From: Alopecurus myosuroides
Lineage: Eukaryota > Streptophyta > Magnoliopsida > Poales > Poaceae
Direction of reading: 5' to 3'
DNA length: 64,000 bases
Assembly (NCBI GenBank): GCA_028641055.1
Contig: CM054057.1
Coordinates: 324,514,941 to 324,578,940 of the forward strand
Of this stretch, positions 22,701 through 35,114 are shown piece by piece; within the stretch, counting starts at the first letter, position 1, and the number at the start of each line of letters is the position of its first letter. Made by a program: the position numbers and the translations under genes. The notes under the pieces were generated by a model. That model had not been told where the DNA came from and made no database searches. It saw only the letters and a program-made list of their open reading frames with translations.

Positions 22701-24345
22701 CCATGCAGGAGATCTTGGCGGTTACGATATTCATGACACGCGCGAAGGCTGCCAACACAAAGCGGACACGGTGAAGATCTTATCGTACCGGCGATAGTCA
22801 TTCACGATTCCTTGCGGATATTGTCGATGCACTGTTGAATATCTTGGCATGCACATCTCCCGAGTATCTTGGTGTGCACAAAGAGTTAGTCTTACCGGTC
22901 ATGAACACGCAATGGGCACACGGCAATGAAGCACCACCCTGGGAAGGTGCGCACGGGCACACATGCACGCAACAAGAATGGTTCAAGAATACGGGCACGA
23001 CAACACGGCCGCCGGAGGGGCGACGAGACCCTTGCGGGAATTTGGACGGACACACGAAGGGCATGCACCGGAAGATGTGCCAGAGGAGCACCAGAGGTAG
23101 TAGTCCCTGCGGGCAACTACCAAGGTGGGCTGGCACTTGATGAGGCACAAGCAGCACGGCCATGGTGGCGCCAGAATCGAGTTGGAGGATGGGGCCGGAG
23201 AAGAGCGCAGACGTTGGGCTGGATGGCAAGGGCCACGACCATGGCGCAGGACGGGAGCTCGACGTGCTGGTGGCAAGGACACTGCCGTCGACGGCCGGAT
23301 AAGGGCGGGGAAGAAGAATGTCATGGCCGACCTTGGATACGCCCAGGGCGGTAGGGAGAACGGCGGGCGTGTCTGCCTTGGTCGACAGGAGGTCGGCCGA
23401 CGGCAACCGTTTGCACAGGTGAAAGCGGGAGGTCGGGGACGTGGAGGTAGAGCTACTCGTGGAGGGGGGAGGCGGCGAGGCAGGCTAGCAAGGAGGGACA
23501 CCGCAAGGCGGCTCACCGGCTAGACAAAGGGAGGGGGCGGGGGTGGAAGGGAGAGGCAGGGAGAGTGTGAGGAGAAAGGGGAAGAGGCCCACTCCTGGCG
23601 GCGCGCGAATGTGTGTAGTGTGCGCGCTTCTGTTGGGCTAGGGTGGGTTTGTGTGCTGGCCGGTTTGGACTAAGCTGGCCTGACCGGTCTCTTAACCTTT
23701 TTTTTGTTGTTGTTAATTTTATTTCTTTTATTTTTAAACCTTAACTTGTTACATTTATTAAGTAGAAAAATAGGTAAATAAGGTCTTGGTAAAACAAAAG
23801 GGAGAGGAGTGTTATAGCAATAAATTAGGGTTTAGCAACAAATAATTTTTAGGATTAGAAAAATGCAATGTTGTGCATGATGCCATGATGTGAAAAATAA
23901 AAATAAAATCATTTTATTCTATTTGGGGAAAACTCCCCAGGCATTACATAAGGTTTCCTCGTTCTTCGAGGACACACAGGAGCCATCATGGGCGTCCACG
24001 GTCCTGCTGTTGATTATTGTTCGGTAAGTTTTCGACATGCCTGTGTGTTATCGAGTCTTTACGGTCACACGCTTAAACCGTGTCAACCTTTAATTGAGAT
24101 AATTAAAATGTTTTTATTAGTTTTATAGATGTTCGATGTCGATACGATGTCACAGGAACAAGTTCGGCCGGTGTCAATCGGAGTGATTTCGGGGAAGTTA
24201 CTATAAGGGAGAAATTATGGGTGTATGGCACAATTTATACGAAAGATAACGCAGGACATGAGATGTACCGAGATGTTAGAAATACGTTTCTAACATCAGT
24301 AGATAATGTCGATAATTTTATCTATTGGATTCATAGGGTTCCAGA
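19800..24345 (+). repeat. Old copia LTR fragment, split by a solo LTR
   Basis: Bases 19800-20388 align loosely but colinearly with the copia LTR at 11520-12130: GTTCCTAATCTTGTCTCTAA, then GATGATCATGTTTTCCC, then a cytosine-rich CTAGGCCTCTCCG and ACGATATCGGTAACGAG. The fragment continues from 23949 to roughly 24345 on the far side of the 20389-23948 insertion. It is strongly diverged, so old. The outer boundaries are approximate. Confidence 0.6.
20389..23948 (-). mobile_element. 3.56-kb solo LTR related to the 30.9-39.8 kb family (TSD TAAGG)
   Basis: The ends on the plus strand are TGTGACACCCCGGGATCGGG and CCCCAGGCATTACA, and both flanks are TAAGG (20384-20388 and 23949-23953). Its first few hundred bases run parallel to the LTR at 30857 (GGGTACTATGCGGATTTCAG here, GGGCACTATGCAGATTTCAG there; also AAGAGTCCTGAAGATAA and CCAATCCCTGCCCAGGC). 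It is thus a solo LTR of the same or a sister family, read on the minus strand. A GC-rich block at about 22900-23640 corresponds to the leader-like block of the younger LTRs. ORFs in it are GC-driven and not conserved. Confidence 0.88.
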
Positions 24346-25330
24346 AGAGTTTGGGACGGGGCCAATCCTCCTAAGCGTAACCCAACTTTGGGGCGGTCCG
24401 CGGACACGGGCGCATCCTCCCCGCCCCACATGGCAGCGACGTGGCGGCCTTTGGCATCCCTTTGACCGATCATTTTTTATGTGACTGCGCCATCGTCCCT
24501 ACCCCGTCCACCTTATCTTCACTCCGCGTCCCCACTGCTCACTCCCCACCCACCGACCAAACCCTAACAAAACCCCAGCTATGGCCATCGCTAAGACCCT
24601 GAGTTGGATGAAGCGCGAATACAATGACGACGAGGCCTCCTCCTAGAAGGCCGATGCCGTCAGGACAACGTCTACGCCAACATGGACGTGGCCACACTCT
24701 TCTGGCGGGAGGGGATGTCGGTGCCGTGGGGGGATGTGCACCTCCCCAACGGGTGGCACCTCAACCACCACCGTATGCCGCAATCCTCGGCCCCGAAGGC
24801 CGAGTCAAACTCAAGCGACGACAACATGGAGGACGCCCCGCCCTTACTGCGTCGACACCTTCCCTTTCCGCGCCCGTTGCGCCACTGGAGGAAGACGGCG
24901 AGGACATCTGGGCGGCCATCAAAGCCTCCAAGCCCCGCCCTCTGCGAGTCAGCAGAGATTGTGGTTGCGGGAGGCGTCTATGCGCCATGGCCGCCGTGGG
25001 ATGTGTGCGAGGGACAACAAGCCTGGGCGGCAGTGAGGGCGTAGCCGTAGGCCCCACACGCGCCGCATAGCCACCTTCGGCCGCGCCGCATAGCCTACCT
25101 CTACCAGCCGCCTCCGTACCTCATCCTAAGTGACACAAGGATGCCTAGGCCTCCGTCCGTTTTGACGACGAGGATTCTAAGCGATTTTAGTTGAATTCAA
25201 TTTTTTTTGGTTGAGTCCGTTTTGATTCGTGGGAGCCGTTAGGATCCCCAAACTCACTGTCCGGGCCGATTTCAGTCCACGTACCGTTTCAAACGAACCA
25301 AAAGCGGAGGTCTGATTTGGGGAAAACACT
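24346..25330 (+). pseudogene. GC-rich gene relic or DNA-transposon fragment
   Basis: Starts with GC-rich DNA containing CAAACCCTAA-like leader motifs, then ATGGCCATCGCTAAGACCC at 24580 (MAIAKTLSWMKREYNDDE), which hits a stop after about 20 codons. In another frame the string WGDVHLPNGWHLN is legible near 24728, resembling a W-x-D-V-x-L-P-x-x-W-H-L motif I associate with repeated grass proteins of transposon origin. Three frames overlap and none is intact. It is best read as a frameshifted relic. I cannot name the family. Confidence 0.35.
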
Positions 25331-26040
25331 GTGACGCCCGAGCGATTTGGTTCGATCATTTCGCAGAAGGAATCATATCATGGGCTCGGCCCGTTAACTG
25401 GTTCTCATCTCTACTTTCGAGAAGGCACAGGTACATTTGTCTTTTTTTTTGCATGGCAGGTACGTTTGTCTCTAGCTTACCATGTTGGTACCGTTCCTTC
25501 CTTCGTGTACGTACATGTTGTTTTTTTCTTTCCTTTTTCTTCTTTCGTGTTATATATTTATGTATCTTTTTCTTCCTTTTTGTTTTCCCTTTTGCTCTTT
25601 TATTTTTTCTTAGTTTTAGTTTCTTATTCTTCACCTAAACTAGGTTATGTGTTTATTATGTTTATTTTTATATTCATTTTCTAATATTGGTCATATTTAA
25701 ATATATGTTTTCATATCCATGTTTTTCTTATTTAGTCTAAAAATATATTTTTTCTTGGGCGCCAAAATTTTATTTCACTCAGAGCTGTCACTATATTTTG
25801 TGTTCCTTGCGCGTTGTAAATTTGTTCCAGTCTAATATTTTTCAAGATTTCTTCCTTGTACGTTTCACTTATATCCATTACAATATTTTTCTAGTTCTCC
25901 AACGCTACATTCTCATTTCACTCGCAGTAATTACGATGTTTTTTCCTTGTGCTCTACATTTTCGTTTCAGTTACAGCCATTACGATATTTTTCTTTCCTT
26001 TCTCCTTGTTTTTGTTTTTTCTTAAGATTTTCTTTGCGGA
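25331..26040. other. T-rich transition into the tandem repeat
   Basis: Strand-asymmetric T-rich DNA with degenerate GTTCC and TTCCTT motifs and no clear periodicity. ORFs here encode Phe/Leu/Ser-rich low-complexity peptides and are not genes. Confidence 0.5.
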
Positions 26041-26504
26041 AATTTTGTTCCTAACTTTGTTGACCGAGTTTTTGTTCCTAAGTTTTGCTCCTATCTCCAT
26101 GGAACTTTGTTCATCTGTAGACTTTCTGGTTCATATCTTATTGAGCTTTTTTGTTCCTAACTTTGTTCCTCACTTGTTCCAATTATTTTGTTCCTATTCT
26201 AATGGATCTTTTTGTTCCTACCTTTTATTCCGAGTGTTTTTTCCTATGTGCATGGAACTTTGTTTCTCTCTATAAAGTTTGTGTTCCTGTCTTTGTGGAA
26301 CTTTTGTTCCTAACTTTGTTATCCGAGTTTTTTCCTAGTTTTTGTTCCATCTACATGAATCTTTGTTCCTATAGTCCTTTTGTTTGCTATCTCCATTGAG
26401 ATTTTTGTTCCTATCTTTGTTCCTCACTTTTGTTCTAAACATTTTGTTTCTATGTCAATGGAGTTTTTTTGTTCCTATCTTTTATTCTGAGTGTTTGATC
26501 CTAT
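26041..26504 (+). repeat. GTTCCT tandem repeat, left block
   Basis: Repeats of TTTGTTCCTAACTTTGTT, TCCATGGAACTTTGTTC and TTTTTGTTCCTACCTTTTA recur about every 259 bp (for example 26046 and 26305), each unit itself made of ~25-45-bp pieces starting GTTCCT. The array is interrupted at 26505 by the solo LTR and resumes at 41579. Confidence 0.85.
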
Positions 26505-26782
26505 TGTAAGGACCCCAGACCGGCAGTCTGAAACCCTACGTATGCATACATTCACGATCCCAGAAAGATCAGTCGTGAACAACATACACAGTTGGCACAC
26601 AGAAATACATCATCCATTACCCGAATACACAAAGGTATTACACAAATGATCACATGATCAAGTTTAACGCAACTGCCGCATGGGGCAGGCAACTTATCAA
26701 ACACAGCGGAAGACAAATAAAACACAACGTAGTTGAGCCCAAGTCACGCCTTAACCTACAGGCTGCTGACCCGGAGACGATC

Positions 26783-26989
26783 CTAGTTCGCAAAGTCGTC
26801 AGCTCCGTACTTCTCTTCATAGATATCCTTTGGAGGCTCCTTCTCAAAGTCTGGCAAGTAGATACCAGGGGCGAAACCATAATGAGTACATTTGAATGTA
26901 CTCAGCAAGACATCCATCATATCACTTACCAACATGCAAGTATGCTTATATGGTGGAATAGGTAGGCTATAAATATGGTTCACTATCAA
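26783..26989 (-). other. Conserved LTR mini-ORF A (solo LTR copy)
   Basis: 68 codons, MIVNHIYSLPIPPYKHTCML at the start, ending KYGADDFAN then TAG. The same frame, length and stop recur at 51072-51278 and 60630-60836 with 2-4 residue differences. The central part (HYGFAPGIYLPDFEKEPPKD) is acidic and proline-rich. There is no known domain. See findings for whether this is coding. Confidence 0.4.
26884..26903. promoter_or_regulatory. GTAC hairpin near the LTR 3' end (solo copy)
   Basis: GAGTACATT and AATGTACTC form a perfect 9-bp stem with a 2-base loop. It is identical in position and sequence to 51158-51177 and 60716-60735, about 380 bp from the LTR's 3' end. Confidence 0.6.
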
Positions 26990-28066
26990 TGGTGTTCATA
27001 TATGATGACACCACAGTTGCAGTCAGGTTTATCTGTATCTTCGTTGAAGAAGATACTTCAGAAGAAAAATAATATATAGTTTTATTTCTCTTGTAGATAT
27101 CACATGTACAAGAGGTTTTGTAAAGTTTTGTTAAAGAATATTTTCTCTTTGCAAAACTTCTTGGAATCAGTTTCCAGAATTCTTGCTTAGAGTAGAAAAG
27201 GTTTTCTTTGCAAAACATTTTGTTTTGTATCACATCATCTGGCTTTTCATCATCGACGATACCTCCACGGTATACGTTTTCCTTCCTTTCCGAACTTCAC
27301 AAGTTCAACACTTCCTTTCCAAAATTTCCCTTTCAAAACTCCTTTTTGAAAACATTGACACAATGCTAGCTACGTGGCCATTCAACTGTCCATATCCGAG
27401 GACGCGGCTTCTTCGAAAAAGTTATACTCTGTAGAGGTGTACACATCCACCAGATCCAGTACACCTCCCGTGAACAATCACGGACTGTAACAACAGTATG
27501 TGAAACATCAGGTATCTGATCATAACCATCCACTATGTTCAAGCTAGAATATGCCTATCTCTCAGTTGAGTTTTACCACATCCCCGGCACCGAGCTAATC
27601 CCCGCCAAGCCAGGATGCCTCAACTGATGCATCCGGAGGGAAAATTAATCCCACACTTTATATGTCTCCACGACATTCGGTTCAGAGGATCGCATCCCCT
27701 ATAGCACATTGAGATAGCACACACTAATAAGAACAAACTTCAAGTTAAGCCCCTTGCCCATGTTGGGGTAGGGTGGCAGTACGGTAAAGGTTGTCCGGCG
27801 AAGACTAGGTTATGTGTCATTTTTGAAAACACCACTTTCTCAAAAATGACCACTTCCACATTCCTCCGGAGAACAAGGATCCGCCTTTTCTCCGGGTTTT
27901 TCCGTAAAGCCTTTGTTTTGTAGAATCACAATTTTAGGGTGTCCACTTAGGGACTAATATATTTGATGGTAATAAATACCATATGGTGGCTTATGGGCTT
28001 GGTATTACCAAGTTTAACTACTGGCATGATAGTAACCTATAATATAGTATAGTAGTAAATTCCACA

Positions 28067-28282
28067 TCAAAAATAGTTTTGATAATCAAGTTTTTGTAAA
28101 ACTTCAGAGGTAAAACATGCATGATAGATAATGATAAGTATTGTATCAGCAAGCATCAGGATGGCTTGCCTGGTATCTCCTTGTGTCCCTGGTTTTGGAG
28201 TGACTGGAACTTGAAACAGAGCTTCACGACACTTCCTTCCTCTTCGTTTTCTAACGCCGTAAAAGGAATAAAGGACACACAT
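28067..28282 (-). other. Conserved LTR mini-ORF B (solo LTR copy)
   Basis: 71 codons, basic at the N-terminus (RKRRGRKCREALFQVPVTPK). The same frame appears at 49780-49995 and 59338-59553 with few changes. In all three copies it is preceded by a T-rich tract ending in AG, like a splice acceptor, so it may be an internal exon of an LTR transcript. Confidence 0.35.
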
Positions 28283-31235
28283 TCAGAACCAATCAAGGCA
28301 AGCAACCATACATAACAATACATACAGCAAGGAAATCTAATAATAACCAATCACACAATTATTAATTGAGGCAAACAATCAAACAAACCTACTTGGCAGA
28401 AATGCCATTTAATCAGACAACTTAAGGTTGGAGGAACATATCTCACAACCTCAATATCATGGATTCAGTGGGTGTGCCACTCTCATACCAAGATATTAAT
28501 AAACCAAAAATAAACTTAGTTTCACAAGGGTGAGACTACTAAAAGTATACAAAACATGCACAAAAATAATCATGGCAATGGGTCTATCAACCACACCACA
28601 AAAAGAACAAGATAGCTAATCTATTAAGCCTAAATTCACATCAAGAATGAATAAGACACATGATTTGCAAAAGTTACTTTTACAAATCAGTGAGCCTACA
28701 TAAGTGTAACAAGGTAATAGACTCATCACAAAACACACAATTTATCATAGTGAGAACAATAGAAACAATGACTAAAAAGGAGGAATCCTTATAGACATGT
28801 TTCTACTAAAAATTTGCTATGCAAGCAAGCATAATAAATAAAGTACTAAAATGCAAACAAGGAACCATGTTATCATAATGGGAATTAAAACATGTCCTCA
28901 TGCAAGGATACACAAATATCCACCAAACACAAGTTGGCAGAAAAATTCATTCAACACAAAAATGCTAGGGAATCTAGTACTACTCAAACATGAAGAACCA
29001 ATGGATGTATTTCAATAAAGTAATTGAAATACAACCAGAGGGTCCATGTCATAAAAACAGTAGTGAAAAACATCTATACTTTCTCTAACAAAAATATCTC
29101 ATTTAACAAAACAATGCATCAATTTGCAGGGCAACTCCTACATACTAGTAGTAATAAAAAGGGCATTACTAGAGAAATCAAACAACACTCCAAAGATGGA
29201 TTTTTTCTAGCAAGCCACACATGATTACAACCACTTAAAAACAGAAGCATACACATTTTCATTTATCACAAAAATTCCCAAAGCAAAAATACTAGGCACT
29301 CATTAGTTAGAGAACTATATAAAAGAAATGCATCTAGTGTGGGGAAATAATGTTTCCACCAAAAATGCAATGAAACCAGTGGGTGTTCCACTAGCATATC
29401 AAAGCATTAAGAGGTCACAAAGCCTCTGGTCATACTTGACAAAAATTAGCAAAAACCTAAACTAGCACCTAGTGCAATAACAATACTAGCAGAAAATAAT
29501 AGGGTGCAAAAATAAGCAAGGCAATGCTACTCATGCTATTATTTCCACACAAGTGAAAACTTTAGGGGTCAAGTACTCATAACAACCTTATCAAAATGCT
29601 ACTGGTCCTATGAATACAACATAAAAATATGTGGCTACTCAACCACAAATATTGTGCTAAAAATTCTACACATGAGAGAATTTTTCCATAACATTCTCAT
29701 AGTAATGACTAAATTACTCATGCTTCTCTATCAACTCAAATGCAAGCTAGCAGAGGTGATAACAACACAAAATATGTACCAACATGGTACTGGATCCAAT
29801 CAACAATCCAAGTTCTTGCTCATAAATTAATCCCTCAAAAATACTATGCAAGTATTTAACTAGGGATAAAACATATGATATTGATATAAATCCTATTTCT
29901 TCTCAACTCAAGTCCACACATTCTAACATGCTAAAATAGCTAAGTAACACTTGGAAAACAAGTTCACACAACGTTTACATGCTAGAAAGCAATATGGAAA
30001 CACAAAAATATAATCACACAATTTAATTACCTAAAATGCCAAAATGGCAGAAATATGCAAAACAAGGATCTGTCCACAAAATTTTCTAGGATGCTCTAAA
30101 AATTAAACCCATCTAGGTTTGGATAGTCCTAAACATATACAAGACCATCCAGTTGAGTTTGCATCAAAATTCATTTTTAATAATTTTATAAAAATCACCA
30201 AAGTGCTCTCTGGTGTTTTACCAATTTGCATTCCATTTCAAAAATACTTGGAATTTGGAATCAAGGTTAATTGCTACTGTTATGAAATTTCAAGGGCTTT
30301 CCAATGCAATTGGCCTCACTTCATTCTGAGTTGTTAAATTAAAATGGTGCTCATTTTGGTGTTTCTGGTACCTGTTGCCAAATCATTTTTCATTTCAAAT
30401 CTATTCATCCAAATGTAGATATACAAAGTGTAGGTGGTTTATATTTAGTTGCTTTACATCTGTGAATTTTGGTTTGGCCAAATTCATCTTTTAGATTGCC
30501 TTGTTGATCCAAAAGTAAACAGGTACATTCTGTGGAAAAATTAAAAGGAAAAAGAAATGTTGTTGGGCCAGATCTGCGAACGGGCCGGCCAGATCTGCGG
30601 TTACTGCGGCGGGATCTAGCTTCTGACGCTGATCCGCGGGCCAGGCCGCCATGGGGGCTGCCACGCAGGCGATGCGCGGCCCCACCAGCAGGTTTGACCG
30701 CCCAGCGCGCGGGTCAAGCGCTGCTGGCGTCAGCGCTGCGTCAAGCGCGCGTCACCCGCCGGCGGGACGTCTCTGGCGAGGCCAATCCGGCGCAAAACGG
30801 CCATCACTCGTCGATCCAAAACCACCTACGCGATGCTCTCGTTTCGGGGAACCATCTGTGACGCCCCGAGGTCGGGCACTATGCAGATTTCAGCATTCCC
30901 GCCAAATCCGCATAATAACCGATTCCAGGTTGCCAGTTATGATAACATTACAATAGTTCACGAATAATCCACAATTACAACAGAAACAGATAGATACAAG
31001 ATGACTCAAACGAGCCGGGGTTACAACTGATACAATACAAAGATCCGAATAACAGCGGAAGAAACAAACGTCCGTCTACGGACAAGATCCAAATTGGACT
31101 AAGAGTCCTGAAGATAACCGAAGGCGTCCAATCCCTGCCCAGGCCAAGCCGGAGGGATTCCCAAGCTAACGTCGTCAGACTTCAAACCTGTTGACTGCAA
31201 TTTGGAATTTGCAGCCACGAAAGAGATTCGTGGGT

Positions 31236-31253
31236 CAGTACGGTTAAGTACTG
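31236..31253. promoter_or_regulatory. GTAC hairpin near the LTR 3' end
   Basis: CAGTAC and GTACTG stems around GGTTAA, also present at 35970-35987. It sits about 380 bp from the LTR's 3' end, the same place as the GAGTAC hairpin of the 6-kb LTR family. Confidence 0.45.
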
Positions 31254-33557
31254 GCAAGGGGAATAAGACCCATACTCACAAGTTACCGGAGTAGCCAGTC
31301 ATCACAAGATACAAATACTTTAGGATCAACGGAGAGGAAGGGGTTATTGCAAATAATTGACAGCAGGCTGCACTAACCAACTACAGAGGGAAAACTACAA
31401 CTTCCAACTAACAGAAAGGGGATAAGATCGAGGATTGGTAACCAACAGAAAGATAACATCAAACAAACCCATCCTGGATCTCGCCCCTTTAGCCAAAGAA
31501 GCAATCCGAGGATAACTCACACCGTGGTATTAAAGATGAGTCAAGTTATTGTGTGAATAACCTATTACTAGTCAAGTCGTTAATCATTGGGTGAAACATG
31601 GTTGATCATTATGTTGAAGTTGTCCTGAGTACTTGTTAGCCAGTACTTTCACCAAGTAATCCATAACCGCGGAAAACACGGCTTCTCGAGAAGATTATCC
31701 CTGCAGGGTTGCACCATAGTAACCGACACTCATGAATATCCCGCCAGATGGAGCGGCCACTCCACCAAGCGGGGCACTCAACACAATCCAACCCTTCTTC
31801 GCATCAAGCCCAAAGCACCTTGGGCGCACGGCTAATCGAGCCCAGAAGAAAATGGACCCTCATAGCACTCTAAGAACGTGTCCCCCTATATGCCGACTAC
31901 GAAAGTTCCACCCGGGATCCAAGGGCTCGCAAGATCATGCATGCAGCAAATGGAAAACCCGAACTAAATGAGGCGATTTGGACGAGATGCGAATCGGGTC
32001 AAACTGAGGGGGAGCCCATACTCCCCAAATGCGGGTAGTGCGCTCATCATGGATCAGTAGACAAGACCCTTTTCCTATTAGGGTCGACACTAGCAGGCCT
32101 CAAAACCACAAAGGGCCTCCTGCCGGTGCCTTATCATCAATTTATTATGATTACCATTAGCAATTAACAGGTTTGATTAATTAACAGCGAGCCCCCAGAA
32201 CATAATTAAGTAATAACAGAAAGTAACGGGTAACAGACTCGAGCAAAACAACCTAAGCAAGATAGTAAGACACGGGCTCAAGCAAAGGTTATAGGAGTGG
32301 AGGTGAGGCAATATCAGGGTTAAAGGATTCATGTGATAGGTTCGTAACAGAAACAACTACTACTAAGGCTAGCAGAAAAGAATCAACGGAAAGAATCGGT
32401 AACAAGTGATGAAAGGCAGCCATATGGCATGCAAGTGAGTATACTTGCCTGAGATCCCGCAAGGTAGCAGAACTTGTCGTTGCTCACATCATCTCAACGT
32501 CCTATCCGAGAAGAAGCAACGAACCTCGAACAAACACCGGGATGCAACAATTACTACTACGGCAAAAGATCCAGCATGAACAAGGTATGGATGCATGACA
32601 TGTTTAATAGATGCACCAAAGTAGGCTAGTGGATAAGATACACAAGTTTAAATGGATTCCATATGCAAAGATTGCATATGGCAAACCCATGCCTTATAGT
32701 TGAATTAATTGTTCTAACACTAAGCATCATGTGTAAGTGGGTTAGAATGATGCATGCATGATGATAACAAGATAACAACAAATAACAATGATGGATGCAA
32801 AGGAAAAAGGAAATAAAACAAGTTTGGAATTGATTTATCAAGTTTGGAAAATTTGGTTACTTAAGCATGTCACACAAGCAATTGTTGTTTTCATCAAGTT
32901 AAAGTGTTCAAAACAAATAACAAAGTTGATATTTGAAAAGGTTATCAAATTTTAGTTGGATTACATGTTTCACATTTGGAAATTGGACTTTGGATTATTT
33001 AATTATGAATTAAACAATATTAAACAAGTTTTAATTGAATTAAACAAGATTTAAAATGTTTAGGCAATTTAAATTATTCAAACCAGAAAACAAATTTTAT
33101 ATTTGAATAGAGTATTTAAAATGGTGTGGAAAACATATTTTATTTGAATTATTTGGACTTAGGAATAATTAGTTATGAATTATTACAAATGGCATTTGAA
33201 TTATTTGGATTTGAATTTAAAATGCATTTTGAAAATTCAAAACAGAACACAAATAAGTTATTTGGAAAGTTTGTTAAATTCTGAACAGAAAACATATATA
33301 ACTTTTAGTTGTTGGATTAACAGATTAAAAGTTATTGAATTTGTAAGTTTATTGCTTAATTCTGTTATTTAAAAGAAAAATTAAAACAGATTTCTTTTTA
33401 TTCCGTTTTATACGCACTGGAGGCGTACCCACAGGCACTGCCCTGTGGGCCTGCGAGGCCAGCGTGGCACGCTGCGCTGGCGTGGCAGCCAGGGTCACCG
33501 ACTGGTGGCCCCTGCCTGTCAGCCACGCGGGGAAAACAAAAGGGGTGGGTTTATTCG

Positions 33558-33627
33558 CTACCGCGAGGACTCGAACCCTGGATGCGCCGCTGCGCTGAAG
33601 GAACAAGACCAATCGGGCTAAGCTGCG
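33558..33627 (-). other. tRNA-like module with Pol III A and B boxes (3' LTR)
   Basis: On the minus strand an A-box-like TAGCCCGATTGGT (33608-33620) is followed 41 bases later by a perfect B box GGTTCGAGTCC (33567-33577). The T-arm can mostly pair, but the 7-base acceptor strands do not, so it is not a tRNA gene. It resembles the head of a tRNA-derived SINE embedded in the LTR. The identical copy is at 38292-38361. Confidence 0.5.
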
Positions 33628-35114
33628 GTTGGTGTTAGGTATGGGCAGCGGATGGGGTTATTCTTCAGGTATCGCCTCTAACTGAATTTTACTGAAAACG
33701 CGCAGGTACAGAGGTGCAGATAACTGCAACCAGCCGCGGCGCTCGATGGCCGGCGACGAAACTCCGCAGGGCAACGCTGCGGTGACCAACGGACGGGTGC
33801 TGCTAACTCGAGCCGCGCAGAACAGAAGAGGGAGGAGGGAGCGGCTGCTCACCGTGGTTCGGGTCGAGGAAGGCGCGGCTGCTGTCGCCGGACAGCAGCT
33901 AGGTCGGCGACGGAGGAAGCATTCCGGCACGGCGTGGCCTCCACTGGCGATCCCGGCAAGCGAAGAAAGGACGGGGAGGCGCCGGGGACTGCCGCGGTTC
34001 CGTTCCCACTGCCAGCTGCTCCTCGCGGTGGATGTGACCGGCGAGGAAGGCGACGGTCTCGGTTGTGAGCTCACGGTGGTTCGGGTTCAGTTTCAGAAGG
34101 TGAAATTCAGAGCAGAAGGAGGAAAATTCGGGGGAAGGGAACAGAAAGAGAGATGGCGGCGTTGGAGGTGGTGCTCTAGGGTTTCCAAGGGGGAAGAGGG
34201 GGAATAGATATAGGGGAAGGAGCTTGGTACGGCAGCTCATCCATGGGGTGGGGATCGATCACACGGCTGTTCTTGGTTCGTACAGGATGACAGCGACTTG
34301 AGGAAGAAAGACAGAAAAGATAGAGGGGTATGGGCCAGCAGGTTTGGTGGGCTTTGGGGAAATTGAGAGGATGGGGTTGGGCTGGTTCCCTCTCCTCCCT
34401 CTTAGGCTATTTTTATTTTTCCTTTTCCATTTTTTTTTTGCAAGAGATCAAAGAGGGAGAAAGAATAGGATTTTGGGGTTTAACCTTTGTAATTATTTGG
34501 GATACTTTTCAAAAACAGGAACTTAAGCAATGTCAACCTATTTTTCACAAGATTTGAAATTCTAAATGATTTAAAGTTGTTTTGTTAAAATTATCAATTA
34601 GGGTGTGAGGGTGTTTAGTTGATAATTAAAGTTTATCAATTTGCAAAACAATAAATAAAAGCAAGTTTGGTTTTTGATTTCAAGATTGGTAATATTAGTT
34701 TGATTTTTAAATTGGTATTTGAATTTCAAATAGGGTTTGGGGTTTTATTTTATATGAAATGTTTTATTAATTTGCAAACAACAAATCAATGCAAGTGTGA
34801 ACATTAAGTCCCAAGATTTGAAAACTTTATTTGTTTTTTTAAAGTTGTTATTTGAATTTTCCATAGCATTTCATAAAGATTGAATTTTAAACAATGTTAT
34901 CCCACTAACTCAAACAATGATGAAATCTTATTGACTTAGTTTGTTTGCAAGATTTTAATTGCCAAACCACAATTGGATCATGTCACATATGATTGAAATG
35001 ATTTGAATTTTGAGTTGTTTTGAAAAACAGAATGCAATGCTCATGTGATGCATATGATGCAATCCAAAAAGAAAACAAACACTTTCCTATTAGGGTAACA
35101 CCCCAGGTGTTACA

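Larger units (their letters stand above)
26505..30856 (-). repeat. 3' part of the solo LTR
   Basis: 4352 bp equivalent to the downstream two thirds of the LTR. It contains the plant-like 3' end (mini-ORF at 26783-26989, GTAC hairpin at 26884-26903, second mini-ORF at 28067-28282), a long AT-rich intron-like body (28300-30500), and the GC-rich end at 30570-30856 where the younger element is inserted. Confidence 0.85.
30857..35114 (-). repeat. 3' LTR of the young element
   Basis: 4258 bp. On the plus strand it runs from TGTGACGCCCCGAGG to CCCCAGGTGTTACA; on the minus strand from TGTAACACC to GGCGTCACA. In element orientation it has an AT-rich start (to ~34440), a GC-rich leader-like block (~34300-33420) with CCTATATCTATTCC as a possible TATA box at ~34196-34210, an AT-rich body, and a plant-like 3' end. 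Paired frames at 31732, 32626, 33175, 33349, 33658, 33746 and 33899 recur 4734 bp to the right because this is an LTR pair. Confidence 0.92.

Noticed and set aside
22798..23523. 200-codon ORFs on both strands
   Set aside because: They lie in the GC-rich block of a solo LTR, overlap in several frames and have no recognisable domain.
24624..25070. An intact small gene with three overlapping frames
   Set aside because: No single frame carries both the initiator context and the conserved motif; stops and frame changes make a relic more likely.
25331..26040. A Phe-rich secreted or membrane protein
   Set aside because: Poly-T composition explains the residues; no start context, no conservation and no periodic structure of a protein.
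33558..33627. A functional tRNA gene
   Set aside because: A and B boxes are good, but the acceptor strands do not pair and no anticodon arm is convincing.
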